The notes beneath the pieces are model-generated. The model did not search any database. It saw only the letters and a list, made by a program, of their open reading frames with translations, and had not been told where the DNA came from. DNA of 64,000 nucleotides from Primula veris (Eukaryota > Streptophyta > Magnoliopsida > Ericales > Primulaceae). The translations under genes and the position numbers were made by a program. The stretch spans positions 2,565,816 to 2,629,815 of the forward strand of contig OY821742.1 of assembly GCA_963682055.1 (NCBI GenBank), read 5' to 3'. Each line of letters opens with the position of its first letter. The stretch's first letter is position 1. This document shows positions 1 through 10,863 of this stretch, piece after piece.

Positions 1-1370
1 GTTCTATACTCTAAATAATTGATACTATTCGCCAAACAATCATACCGTATCATGTTTTCGAACACTGAAACTGAATTACTAGAAAGCAAAGTTTCATTTT
101 GGTGAAAAAAATAATATTCATCACAATATGAAATGGGCATCAAAAAGCTTCATGCCTTCAACAGACATAAACGGAGTAAATGTGTAACATAACCATTTAC
201 ATTTCAGAAATTTCAAAACCAAAGCACACAGAGAGTGAAATTTATTGAAAGGAAGCAAAATAAACTCATCGGAATATGATGTGTATCAAATAGTTAGTAA
301 AATATCATTTTTTTGTTTCATAATGACGTGATGGAGATTTTGACATTTTCTTTTCTTTTTTGCGTACTTGTGATTTTTTAGTACAACGTTAAAAATACGA
401 AATAATCTCAATAGAAAAGATCACAAGACACAAAACCATGATCTACAAAAATTTAAACCCAGCTAAAAACCTGACTAAAAGGTAAAAAAACTATAAAAAA
501 AAGAATCACAGACACACACACAAACACACACACACACATGCGCGCACAAGCTCATAAACCCTGATAGCTTTGACCATGGCGGTTGACGGTTGTGATGACG
601 TGGCAAGTGATCGGACGGCGGTGATGCGGTGGTGAAGTTGTAGAGAGGGAGAGAGAATGTGTTGACGAAAGAGAGAGTGAGAGAGATGTTGGTGAAGGAG
701 GAGTTTATGTGAGGGAAATTATAAGGCCGTTTTTTTACTTATTTTTAACTTATACATACAAAATGATTAAATTGAAAGATTACTATTTTTGGTAATTTTT
801 ATGTGAAAAAGCTCAAAAAGTCCCCAAATTCCCAGCTTCTTTGCTTTAGAAAAGCTACAAAAGCTAACATAACAAGAAACCATAGTTTTTTTTAATAACA
901 AAAAGCTAAAAAACTGAGAAAAAATTGTTACCGATTTCCAAACAGGCACAAAAACCATGATCTACAAAATTCGGACAAACCCAGATATAAAACTGACTGA
1001 AAACTATAAAAAAAAACTAAAAAAAGAAACCACACACACACACACACATATATATAATTACTACTTCCGTCCCACTTTATAAGTCCTATGCGAAACCAAG
1101 TGCAACTTTGACCGGCTTTGAACATTAACTAAATTGCCCAAAACGAAAAAATTCAAAATTTATATACATAGTTCAAATATTAAACTAGAATCTTTTTTTT
1201 AAAATTATTTCGACAATTAGGATACGAGTTATTTCGACAATTTAGTCAAGAGACAAAAACCATGATTTATACATTTTCGGTCATACCCAGTTAAAAGAAT
1301 TGACTTAAAAGTAAAAAAAAAAACTAAGAAAATAAATGACATATCATTAAAAAAAAATCACACACACACG

Positions 1371-1402
<32 letters not shown>

Positions 1403-1557
1403 AAGGGGACCTGAGGGCCACCAAGCTCATAAACCCTGATAGCTTTGACCATGTTCGTTGACGGCGGTGATGACGTGGCAAGTGATCGTACGGCGGTGAT
1501 GCGGTGGTGATCAAGTTTTAGAGAGGGAGAGAGAGAGAGAGTGTGAGATATGAACAA
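1..1557 (-). CDS. Quinone oxidoreductase-like gene, copy A (5' end only, partial)
   Basis: Only exon 1 and most of intron 1 lie in the window; exons 2-5 would be left of base 1. Exon 1 (1411-1452) encodes MVKAIRVYELGGPQ, the conserved start of plant zinc-less MDR quinone oxidoreductases, and ends in a GT donor (CAG|GTCCCC). The window begins inside intron 1, at a point matching copy B just downstream of its exon 2 (about 10316). The frame stays open upstream to an ATG at 1557, adding 35 residues rich in Ser, Thr, Arg and His with few acids, which resembles an organellar targeting peptide. Whether translation starts at 1557 or 1452 cannot be decided here. Intron 1 also contains a second copy of exon 1 (548-577) and a MITE remnant. 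Whether this copy is intact cannot be judged. Confidence 0.8.
548..577 (-). other. Duplicate exon 1 (exon 1') inside intron 1 of copy A
   Basis: Read on the minus strand this repeats the first ten codons of the oxidoreductase (MVKAIRVYEL), with the same upstream coding-like flank and the same GA-rich block (about 590-660) as the real exon 1 at 1411-1452. It loses similarity after CTT, where a GTGCG-type donor could follow in phase 0. It could be an alternative first exon that skips GGPQ, or a dead duplicate. Equivalent copies sit at 10878-10907 and 17866-17895. Confidence 0.75.
1058..1255. repeat. Stowaway-like MITE remnant in intron 1 of copy A
   Basis: The block starts with a CTNCTTCCGTCCCA-type end followed by 'gcgaaaccaagtgcaactt', the typical terminal sequence of TA-inserting plant MITEs related to the element at 62695-62930. 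The opposite end is degenerate. The same block lies at the same place in copies B (about 11330-11530) and C (about 18357-18550), so it was there before the tandem duplication. Confidence 0.55.
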
Positions 1558-1937
1558 TTTTATGTGACGGAAATTTTAAGCCGGGAGATTTTTTTACATA
1601 TTCAAATTGCTGTAAAGTATAACAAACTTGGCATTGGAAATCTTAGGTCTACGTTTATTATTTTTTGTGGCTTTGAAAATCCCACGTCTACGTTTTCGTT
1701 TTCCCACAGCGTAGACGTGACTTTTTTTGTGAGTTTTTATGTAACACTGGGTCCGAGAAAAGAAAATTGGTTCAAAAATAAGGAAAATTGTAGTAACTAA
1801 CAAAACCTATCCATACATTTTTTCAAAGAATTCATGTCTGACTAATAACAATATGTTACCCCAGCCAAATAGTCAAGCATGGTTACTATATTAGTTTTTT
1901 TTTTTTTAAATTACTTGACTCCTACTATTCACCGGGG

Positions 1938-2025
1938 GTTACTATAAAAAAATATATATATATAAATAGCGATGACGCTATTTTTTTGTTATGAGTTTAT
2001 TAACGACGGTTTTATGAAAATGCTC
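1938..2025. mobile_element. CACTA-like terminal fragment
   Basis: The run from TTACTATAAAAAAAT through AAATAGCGATGA to TATTTTTTTGTTATGAG and AACGACGGTTT matches, base for base over most of its length, the CACTA-type end at 22315-22400 (CACTACAAAAAAATACTC, AAATAGCGACGG, TATTTTTTGTTACGAG, AGACGGTTT). The first bases are mutated here. It is nested in the copy A insert. Confidence 0.5.
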
Positions 2026-2238
2026 AGTTTTATTATGATCCATATTTGAATAATCATCCAAATCCGTATTTTGATAATCAGTTTGTAAGTGGTGACTATA
2101 ATTGATATTTTGAGATGGAAAAAAAGTATTTTGATTAAAATCGATCGGAAATTGGGTGTTTTGGGGAGTATTATCCGGAGGAGATAAATTAAGATTCATT
2201 CCCCAAATATTATAATTGTTATTCATACTTGATAACAC
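1978..2238 (-). CDS. Asn/Pro-rich short ORF inside the copy A insert, probably transposon-derived
   Basis: An 86-residue ORF very rich in Asn, Ser, Pro and Gln, including NLNLSPPDNTPQNTQFP and NTFFPSQNI. Low-complexity N-termini of this kind occur in plant transposon accessory (Myb/SANT-like) proteins, but I do not recognise a domain. It is found only in the copy A insert, not near copies B or C, so it is more likely transposon cargo than a host gene. It may also be an exon of something longer; no partner exons were recognised. Confidence 0.25.
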   Translation of the reverse strand: MLSSMNNNYNIWGMNLNLSPPDNTPQNTQFPIDFNQNTFFPSQNINYSHHLQTDYQNTDLDDYSNMDHNKTEHFHKTVVNKLITKK

Positions 2239-2282
2239 GAATGATCTTAATTTGATATAGGAAGTGGTTTGGTGGTCGATGG

Positions 2283-2600
2283 TTATAGTTTATTTATTGT
2301 AAAATTGGGGGATATTTTATTTTGGTAAATTGGGATATGTTTTTTTTTTGGATAAAATTGGGGATAAATGTAGTGGCAGAGTGATGTTGATTTGAGAAAA
2401 AAATATATTAATTTGATATACGAATAAGTTTGATGATTGATGGTAATAGTTTTTTTTTGGTAAAATTGAGGATAATTGTAGTGGTATAGTGATGTTGATT
2501 TGATAAAAAAATATATTAATTTGATATACGAAGTAATTTGATGGTTGATGGTTAGAGTTTTTTTTGGATAAAATTGGGTAAGTTTTTGGGTAAAATTCAT
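2283..2600. repeat. Tandem repeat, about 120-bp unit, about 2.7 copies
   Basis: The string TTAATTTGATATACGAA recurs with about 120-bp spacing, alternating with a GGATAAAATTGGGG-type segment, inside the copy A insert. The unit is close to a multiple of three, which keeps a spurious minus-strand frame open. It is not present beside copies B or C. Confidence 0.7.
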
Positions 2601-2713
2601 AAAGTTTTTGAATTATGAAAACGAAATCATATAAGAGAATAAAAAAAAAATCGCAGCTGATGTGGACTGTGACGTTATAGTTTACAGCAATTTGAATATG
2701 TAAAAAAAATATG

Positions 2714-4481
2714 GCCCATTTTTGTCAAACCTTGTTTACATGTCATTATATTTTTATTTTTAAAAGATAAATTATAATATTGTATTACGATTTATACTTT
2801 TACAATTACGGTTATAAACATACAGTCTTTACATGTCATTATTTTATTTTTAGTCGAAAAATACAGTCTTTTTTTTTACTTATTTTACTTTTCAAGTCCC
2901 TTTTTTCTTTTGACAGGAAGTCAAAATTGAGAAAAATGTTTTTGTTTTTAGTGTTATCGGGTTTTATACATGTATTCGTTATTAGTTTTTGATTTTTTAA
3001 AATTAAGGTTTTATTTTATTTTAAAAGTGTTTGATTAAAAAAATCTGTAAAATTTGACATTTTAGGTATATTTTTTTGTTTAATTGTTTGTTTAACAATT
3101 TATAAGACAATAATATTAATAAATGTATAAAATGTCATAAGCGTAGATTAGTTGGCTATTTTGTTATTAGATCGATCTCATAGTGCCATAAGTTGTTGTA
3201 GCTTTTAGGCCGGAAAGTTTGTATCCCCATATATTTTGGTTCAATCCAAGTTTTTGTTTGTGAAAAAAAATATATAAAAATTAAAATGACAGATTTTATC
3301 GAATTTTTTAACAAACATTTTAGAGATAAAATAGAACGTTAATCTAAAAAAAACAAAAAATAATAATGAATATATATGGAAAAATCGATAACATAACAAA
3401 ACCCTGACCACACTCATTTGAGGAAATTTGAAACTTGTTTTGAGACTAAGTCTCGTTTTATATCGGTGACTATCGATTTTATTTTTCGGGTGTAGAAGGA
3501 ATGCATGACGATCGGCCAGTCCACTTTTGACCGATCGGTCTAGCACTAGGTCAAACCCCTTTTGACCGATCGATCAGACCTTATTACAGTCCCCTTTTTC
3601 AGGGATCGGTCGGTTAGTGCCATGTAAACCACAATTAGCTTTTGGGACCGATTCATGCGTGACATGATCGCTGTGTCCAACAAGTCTGGCTTTCTTAGGC
3701 AATTTCTTTATGTTGTAATTATTCTGTAGACTTCGGTCTCTTGCTTGTTTTTCATAATTATCGTTAAACGATATTATAACTGAAAAATGTAATGTTATAA
3801 AAAAATCATAAATTAGAAGCTATACGTGCGATATCAACTTTATTATCCGCCACCGGTACGCATTAGAAAACACTATGCAGTAATTGATGCGGTAAACTTC
3901 CCGGATCATCTACAAGATTCAGGCACAAAATCATAATACAAATAAGCAAAGTGAAATTTTGAAGTTGTATTTCGATCCTTCTTATATATAAAGTCTTAGA
4001 TTAGGAATGAACTAAAAGGAGAAAATGTATTATATTTTGATATTTGAAAAATAATAATGATTTACTTCCCTTGCAACAGCATTATCTAAAATAAACAAAA
4101 GAGGTTCCTCACAAGCAAAACTTTATATTTATTCAAAGCTAGAAAAGTTTATGATAAAAACGCATTAAATCGCGATTTTATAATCCACGTACACACAGTT
4201 ACAATTACATAAAAACAGAAATTTATAATACATATTACTAATTAAACTTCCATAATAAACATGGTCCATTTATTTGCTAAATAGAAACCACAACTCACAC
4301 AACATGATTTTATCACCATTCAAAAACCTCTACCAAGCCAATCTACCAATCCACGAAAAATAGCAAATATGGTATCTGACGGTATATATAGGACGAAATT
4401 AACAAAACAAAGTATTCTCATGTTTATGAATATATATGAGCTTAATTATACATGACATGATCGATCATGCCCAAATGTCTC
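2714..4481. other. AT-rich intergenic segment, conserved with copies B and C
   Basis: No gene recognised. The stretch is clearly homologous to 18897-20610 and partly to 11865-12920, so it belongs to the duplicated unit and lies between the oxidoreductase 5' end and the expansin 3' end. It contains the palindrome-rich block described at 3480-3700. Confidence 0.7.
3480..3720. repeat. GACCGATCGGTC palindrome-rich short tandem repeat
   Basis: About three imperfect units of roughly 40 bp of the form AGTCCCCTTTTGACCGATCG, each carrying a self-complementary GACCGATCGGTC or variant. Equivalent blocks are at about 12700-12850 (fewer units) and 19630-19830. The flanking bases up to 'ggcaatttctttat' are also conserved among the three copies. 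Minus-strand frames through it are open for about 80-100 codons but match nothing I know. Confidence 0.6.
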
Positions 4482-4845
4482 TCAAAGGTAGTTGACCAAG
4501 GACCTATAGGTTGCACCAGCCTTCCACTCGTAAGGTATCACGTTCCTTGCCACAATAGTCGTGTTAGAGAAATCTGATGTTAACCGGATGGAGAGCGGCG
4601 GTTTTAATTCACCGCCAGCATCAAGTTTCCATACTGCTCCCCATGATTGTTGCATCCGCCTCCATTGGCCATCTTTATGGTTAGTTAAATGTGTTGATGA
4701 TGATAATGAATGTGTTTCTTTGAGTTCAACACGAGAGAGACCGCCATCTCCCTCTTCAAACTCGACTACCATGGCAATGTAGTTGGAGTTTGAGCCCATG
4801 TCTACGTGGAAGGCGATGGACTTACCGGGATAATCACATACAACC
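4482..4845 (-). pseudogene. Orphan 3' exon of beta-expansin (copy A)
   Basis: This is a complete copy of expansin exon 4 of the gene at 20611-23544: same length (364 nt), same 3' splice acceptor (TTTTTCACAG) and same stop. It encodes the whole C-terminal carbohydrate-binding (CBM63-type) domain, RVVCDYPGKSIAFHVD to [10 protein letters not shown]. Against the full gene I count only four residue changes (P/L, S/T, S/A, H/R). Exons 1-3 are missing because homology stops in intron 3 at about 5230. Without signal peptide and catalytic-like domain it should not make an expansin, although the frame is still open. Confidence 0.9.
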
Positions 4846-5240
4846 CTGTGAAAAAGGCAAATTAAATCATGTACCATAATGGATGTGTGTGTGAATTGAG
4901 TCATTTATCTCTTTGTAACATATAATCTTGAATTGAAATCATGAGCCAGTGTCATTTTTTTACATGATTACTTGAAGAAGGTAAAAGGAAATTCTTAAAA
5001 TGAAATTACCAAGTTAATTGTCAGACTTACAAAATGATATAAAATTTTAAAAATATGACACAAGGTACAGAACGTTTCCGATTTCTCTCATCAGCAGATC
5101 AAACCATATCGAAGTTAGATTTGTATTCTTTTAAATAAAGGTGATTTGGCTAGAGCAATAAAGTTGCGTCATTATATCTGTTTCCCATAGTCTTTGATCA
5201 TTTCTTTAAGTATATGATTGATTAAATTATACACTGCAAA

Positions 5241-5277
5241 AATATTTGTCAAGAAAGGTAATTTCTTGACAAATATT
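5241..5277. repeat. Perfect 16-bp inverted repeat at the duplication junction (copy A side)
   Basis: Arms AATATTTGTCAAGAAA and TTTCTTGACAAATATT with a GGTAA loop. It begins about 10 bp beyond the point where homology to expansin intron 3 ends. The same hairpin is at 13488-13524 beside the copy B fragment and is absent from the intact expansin locus. Confidence 0.85.
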
Positions 5278-5796
5278 AGATATCTGTTTATATAATTAGA
5301 TATCTGTTTAATCATTTAATTATAAGGAACTACACTTTAGGAAAGAGAGAATTCTCATAGCCACTTTTTATTATGAATCCTAATGACTTTTACTATGGAC
5401 CTATTATGGTCCCACATTACATATAGTTCAATCCCATTGCTTTTATCCCACCACCAAACAAGGCCTATGGTTGTCGAAGTTAGAGTTGTTAGTAGATTTT
5501 GTGCAACTTTATTCAAAGCTTCATGGTGCAAAAAAAAAAAACAGATGCATGATTTCTGAAAATAAAAGAGGTTGAGATGAATAACAGGTTTAAAAAATAG
5601 CAGACACTAATGGCAGAGTAATTCTAGAATCAATAAAATCTGTTTCCTTATCAACCGTATGAACAGGGAAGAGTTAGACATCAACGTGAATTTTATTCAT
5701 AATCCCAGTACATTTCTTACAAAATACAGATGCAAAAGTCCACAGACCGTTTCCTTTATAAATAGAAATTTCACTTCTGTAGGCTTTTTTTTAGCC

Positions 5797-8700
5797 TCAG
5801 TTTTCATCTGGTATGAGCACAATGGAACCAGATGTTCGTCTATTCTCGAGATCCTCATGCGCTTGAGCTGCCTGAGATAATGGATATGTATGATTTACGC
5901 GTACACGTAAAACACCCGTTGCAATGCTGGCAAAGACCTCTCCCGCAGCTTCTAGAAATTCATCGCGCGTGGTCGTGTATTGAATAAGTGAAGGCCTTGT
6001 CAAGAAGAGCGATTTAGCCGCAAGTGCTGACAATGGTATAGGGTCTGGTGTACCAGATGATTGCCCAAAACTCACCATGTATCCTCGAGCTTTTAAGCAT
6101 GTTAACGATCCCTAGATATGAACATTCTGGTAAGCTTTCCAAAAGAATATATTGAGCAGCTCATATTGGATAAAACTCTATGGCAGTATAAATCTCACTA
6201 TCATGTTAACCGGAGATTTTCCAATTCCCCCCAAAAGCCAATAAGTTCGTCTGAATATTTTAGTTTCTAAGCTGAGATTATTGGTTTAAAAAACATCCCA
6301 ACCGACCTTTTGAGTTACAAGACCAACTATGGAGTGCATTTTACATAATAATTTTTCGGTTGTAGGTTGCCTCTCTAGGAAAATGTCGAAGACATACTAC
6401 CGGCATTGTTTGGCTAAAATAGTCTCGCAACAACTTAAGGTCTAGACCAATTTTCAAGTTCATAATTTCCATCGATGACTTTAAAATCATCAATATATGC
6501 ACGGAACAGGACAAAATGAATCAACCAAATATAATATGAATTGTATGACTGATAAGTACTAATTAATTAGGAACACAAAATAAACATCGGTTACCTCGAA
6601 AGTGTCTTTTCCAACAGAATCATATACAACTTCCACCCCTTTCCCCGAAGTTATCTCATTCACACGAGTAACAAAATCCTCTTCCTTAGAGATGATGGCA
6701 TGGTGACAACCATCTTCTTTGGCTTGAGCAGCTTTCTCTTTAGTTGAGACAGTACCAATAACGGTGGCACCTAAGGCATTTGCCCACTGGCATAGCAGTG
6801 ACCCAACTCCACCAGCAGCTGCATGAACTAAGATTGTGTGTCCAGGTTCAACCTGTAATGCAACACAATTTATTCATATTGACACGAGTTGGTATCGTAG
6901 CTCGTAATGTACAAGGACAGTTCATCTTATCAAGTACAAAGTATATTTTCTGGTCGAGGTGAAAGATTAGTACGATGTTAAAGCAGTTCCTATCATGGGT
7001 GCTTTGGTAGAAACTTAGAATTTCCGTATTGGAACTCAACAAAAGTTCTCCATCTTACTATTTATCTTGAACAATATTTAATTAAGTGCTTCTATAGAAA
7101 TTGAAAGAAACTTAAAAGTTTTCATTTTGGGACTAAACAAAACTTCTCCATCTTACTATCTTTCTTGAAAATTATTTGATATACTGGTATAATAGGTGAA
7201 AAGTAAAGTACCTTCTCGAGAAATATAAGTTAAGCTCCTTGGAATAATAAAATTCATTTCTTCAAAGGATAGAAAAATACTTCCTAGTTGTGTCAATCAA
7301 ACTCATACACTTATGTATAAGATATATATCATCATTCTATTATAATAAGCCAACCCAGGACAAATGAGGCTGCCCATTTTTGCCCATTTTTCCCGAAAAT
7401 ACCCCCACTTTTTTTTACTAATTACTCATTTACATTTATTCAATTCAAAATATAAAAAACACACAAAAATCATTATCTTTTCAAAACAATTATAATCATA
7501 TACCAAACAAAATCGTTTTACGTGTATTTTGTATAACAATAACATTATATTACTCATGATTTCTAATTTAATATATTCATTCAATCAATATACTTTTTAA
7601 AAATTTATTTATCCGGATCATATATATATACTACGCGTCGCACACGCACCGCGTGGGTAACGATTACTAGTATATATATATATATATATATCATTCTATT
7701 ATAATAAGTCAACCCAAGACAAATGAGGCTGCCCAATTTTGCCCAATTTTTTCCAGAAATACTCTCACTTTTTTTTTTACTAATTACTCATTTACATTTA
7801 TTCAATTCAAAATATAAAAAACACACAAAAATCATTATTTTTTCAAAACAATTATAATCATATACCAAACAAAATCGTTTTACGTGTACTTTGTATAACA
7901 ATAACATTATATTACTCATGATTTCTAATTTAATATATTCATTCAATCAATATACTTTTTAAAAATTTATTTATCCGGATCATATATATACTACGCGTCG
8001 CACACGCAACACGTGAGTAACGATTACTAGTATATATATATATATATAAAAATTGTGTTTCTCAAACAAGCCCATACTAAAGGGGAAATAAGTTGGTACA
8101 TTTTTTTTAAATGTCTAAATGGTTCTTTGAGAATGAAGTATAAACATAAATGAAATTTGGTACGGCAATTGCTGTTTTATGGAATCTTCTGTATAACAAA
8201 ATTTTATTTGCATATAATGATGAACTAGTGAAAAGGTTGCTGGAGTAATGGGACAGTATATTCTGCAATTATTAACCATATGGATGTGTTCTATCCCTCT
8301 TTCAGTATAATTTAGTCCTCATCACTACTAAACACCTGTAAACGCGTGGCCATCTCTTTGTAAACTTTAGAGGTTCTTTATGGGTGATCTCTTTCCCCAA
8401 GACCATGAGTTAATGATTGCTTGCCAAGGAGAGAATGTAAATTAAAAAAAAATGTGTGTAGTATTACACCTGAAATTTCAAGGTGGTATGGAGAAGGCTA
8501 GGCAGACATACCCATGAACGTAAAATATGATGTGGCATTAAGAATTCCGCAAATGTTGAGGCACATTTAAAGGTGTACTAGGGTTCCTATTCAGAAGTTC
8601 ATATTGAATTATCATTGTGAGCTATATTGTGAAGTTACCTTGAAGCAACGACGGACAAGATACTGAGCAGTCATTCCCTTAAGCATAACAGAAGCGGCTA

Positions 8701-10832
8701 TTTTTGGATCAACAGAGGAAGGCACAGGTACTACTTTATCGGCTGGAAGGATTTGTTCCTCTGCATATGAACCCATTGGATCCCCAGCATATGCCACGAC
8801 ATCTCCAATCTGTCTACCAGTTAACCCTGACCCTACAGCTGTCACCACGCCTACAGCCTCCACGCCTGTAATTGTATACTAAGTTATTATTACAGTTTGT
8901 AACTAAACTACATATAATTGCAATAGCCAAATGTATAATATACCAATACTACATTTCTCAATGACATAGTAATTACTCTACCAAATCGCAACTAGTTCAA
9001 AAGTTAAAGCACAAATTAGTTACTTTTTTTTCATATATATATTTTGTACACTATCCTTACACAATTTTGTTCAATTTTGATCCCAAATTATAATTTTACC
9101 CGCTATGCCGTGGAAAAATGTTATGGTTGTCAAATGATAGCTACTTTTTTAATATTGGCATACATAATAGAAACCTAATTATACATTAGCATACAAATCT
9201 GAGGTTAACCCAACAGTACACATATAATTGTGTATAACATCAAATTGTAAGTCAAATCTCTTTCTTTTTCTTTTCACCCATCAGGATATGGATATGTATC
9301 AACTCTGACACTTTGTTAAGAGCGTCTCAGACGACCGTCGTGAGAATTGACTCCAAAATCATCACTTGGTAATTGTAAGTCAAATCTGTATCAAAACCAT
9401 TGGTCCAAAGTTGGTCATGTACCCTCGCCTAAGATGTTGCAGTGGACATTTTCAAACCAAACATAAATAAATTTCTCGATCTACTTCCAGTCCAATCGTT
9501 AATGGAAACCATTCAAGACATTGATGGATCTCTAAACAACACCCAACTCGTAATTACCACCTTGTACTGAACAGAGAATTTTATAGTATATTTTTGGTTA
9601 TGAATGTATGCAGTACGTTAGGTTGGGGAAAAAAATTCAAACTTGACCCCCACATTTGCGACAAAATGAACTTTGCGCCTTGTTTTAGATAAGATAAAAA
9701 ACTGGAAAAAAGTAAACATCAGTGAGCTAGTGTTGGTTACACGAAAGCCAATATGTCCGGAACAACAAACATGACACATAGAAGAGAGCTTTGGAACTGC
9801 ATAATGTATAAACATCTCTTTGTTTAAATAGTTCTTAACAAAATTCATTACCGAAAGGCTTATTGTAATCAATATCAAACTGAACGCAAACTTTCACAAA
9901 TTTCTCCAGTTACAAAACTGAAGGACAATAAAATAATGTAAATCTTAGTGGTAAATTATACTCAGACCATGCAGATGTGGTAGCTCCAAATATTGTTCCA
10001 GTAATGGAAATGAAAACCCCCTTCAAAGAACATTTGCACCGTCTCTGTCAAAGCTATTATATTTGTACTAAGACACTTTTGGATTCATATATATGAAGAG
10101 AAAAAAACAGGGAACCTGGAGTAAAGGGTATTGTGATGGCCTTGTATACTCCTTTGCGGAAGTAAATATCGATAAAATTAACTCCTATTGCCTTGTTTTT
10201 AACTCGGATTTCGCCTTCTTTTGGCTCACCTAATTCAACATCTTCCCACTTGAGAACCTATCGTCACATTAGATACGCAAATATGTAAATCAGTAAATTG
10301 CCAAAATTTTAGCAAGTTCTATACTGCAACTTATGGACAATGCATATCTAAATAATTGATACTATTCGCCAAACAATCATACCGTATCATGTTTTCGAAC
10401 ACTGAAACTGAATTACTAGAAAGCAAAGTTTCATTTTGGTGAAAAAATAATATTCATCACAATATGAAATGGGCATCAAAAAGCTTCATGCCTTCAACAG
10501 ACATAAACGGAGTAAATGTGTAACATAACCATTTAAATTTCAGAAATTTCAAAACCGAAGTACATAGAGAGTGAAACTTATTGAAAGGACGCAAAATAAG
10601 CTCATCAGAATACGATGTGTATAAAACAGTTAGTAAAATATCAATTTTTTTGTTTCATAATGACGTGATGGAGATTTTGACATTTTCTTTTCTTTTTTGC
10701 GTATTTGTGATTTTTTAGTACAACATTAAAAATACGAAATAATCTCATTAGAAAAGATCACAAGACACAACCATGATCTACAAAAATTTAAACCCAGCTA
10801 AAAATCTGACTAAAAGGTAAAAAAAAAAGAAC

Positions 10833-10863
<31 letters not shown>

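Larger units (their letters stand above)
1583..2713. mobile_element. 1.13-kb TIR element inserted 5' of copy A
   Basis: Copies A and C are alike up to '...aattttaag' and again from 'cccatttttgtcaaacc'; copy A has about 1.13 kb between. The insert ends are inverted repeats of roughly 40 bases: TTACATATTCAAATTGCTGT near 1595 on the plus strand and the same string near 2700 on the minus strand. A short GCC appears on both sides and may be a 3-bp target duplication. Inside are a 10-bp hairpin (CACGTCTACG/CGTAGACGTG, about 1681-1720), a CACTA-like end (about 1938-2020), a short ORF and a tandem repeat. The superfamily is not certain. Confidence 0.65.

Noticed and set aside
767..958. ORFs rich in SQFFSFLLLKKT at 767-958, 11035-11394 and 18052-18402
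   Set aside because: Translated intron 1 simple repeats and MITE remnant; shared only because the intron was duplicated.
4561..4782. Plus-strand ORF opposite the expansin exon, repeated at 20690-20911
   Set aside because: It is the antisense shadow of expansin exon 4; conservation comes from the minus-strand coding sequence.
9618..9878. Similar ORFs at 9618-9878 and 16624-16884 in introns of copies B and C
   Set aside because: They lie inside intron 2 of each oxidoreductase, have no recognisable domain, and their similarity follows from the gene duplication.
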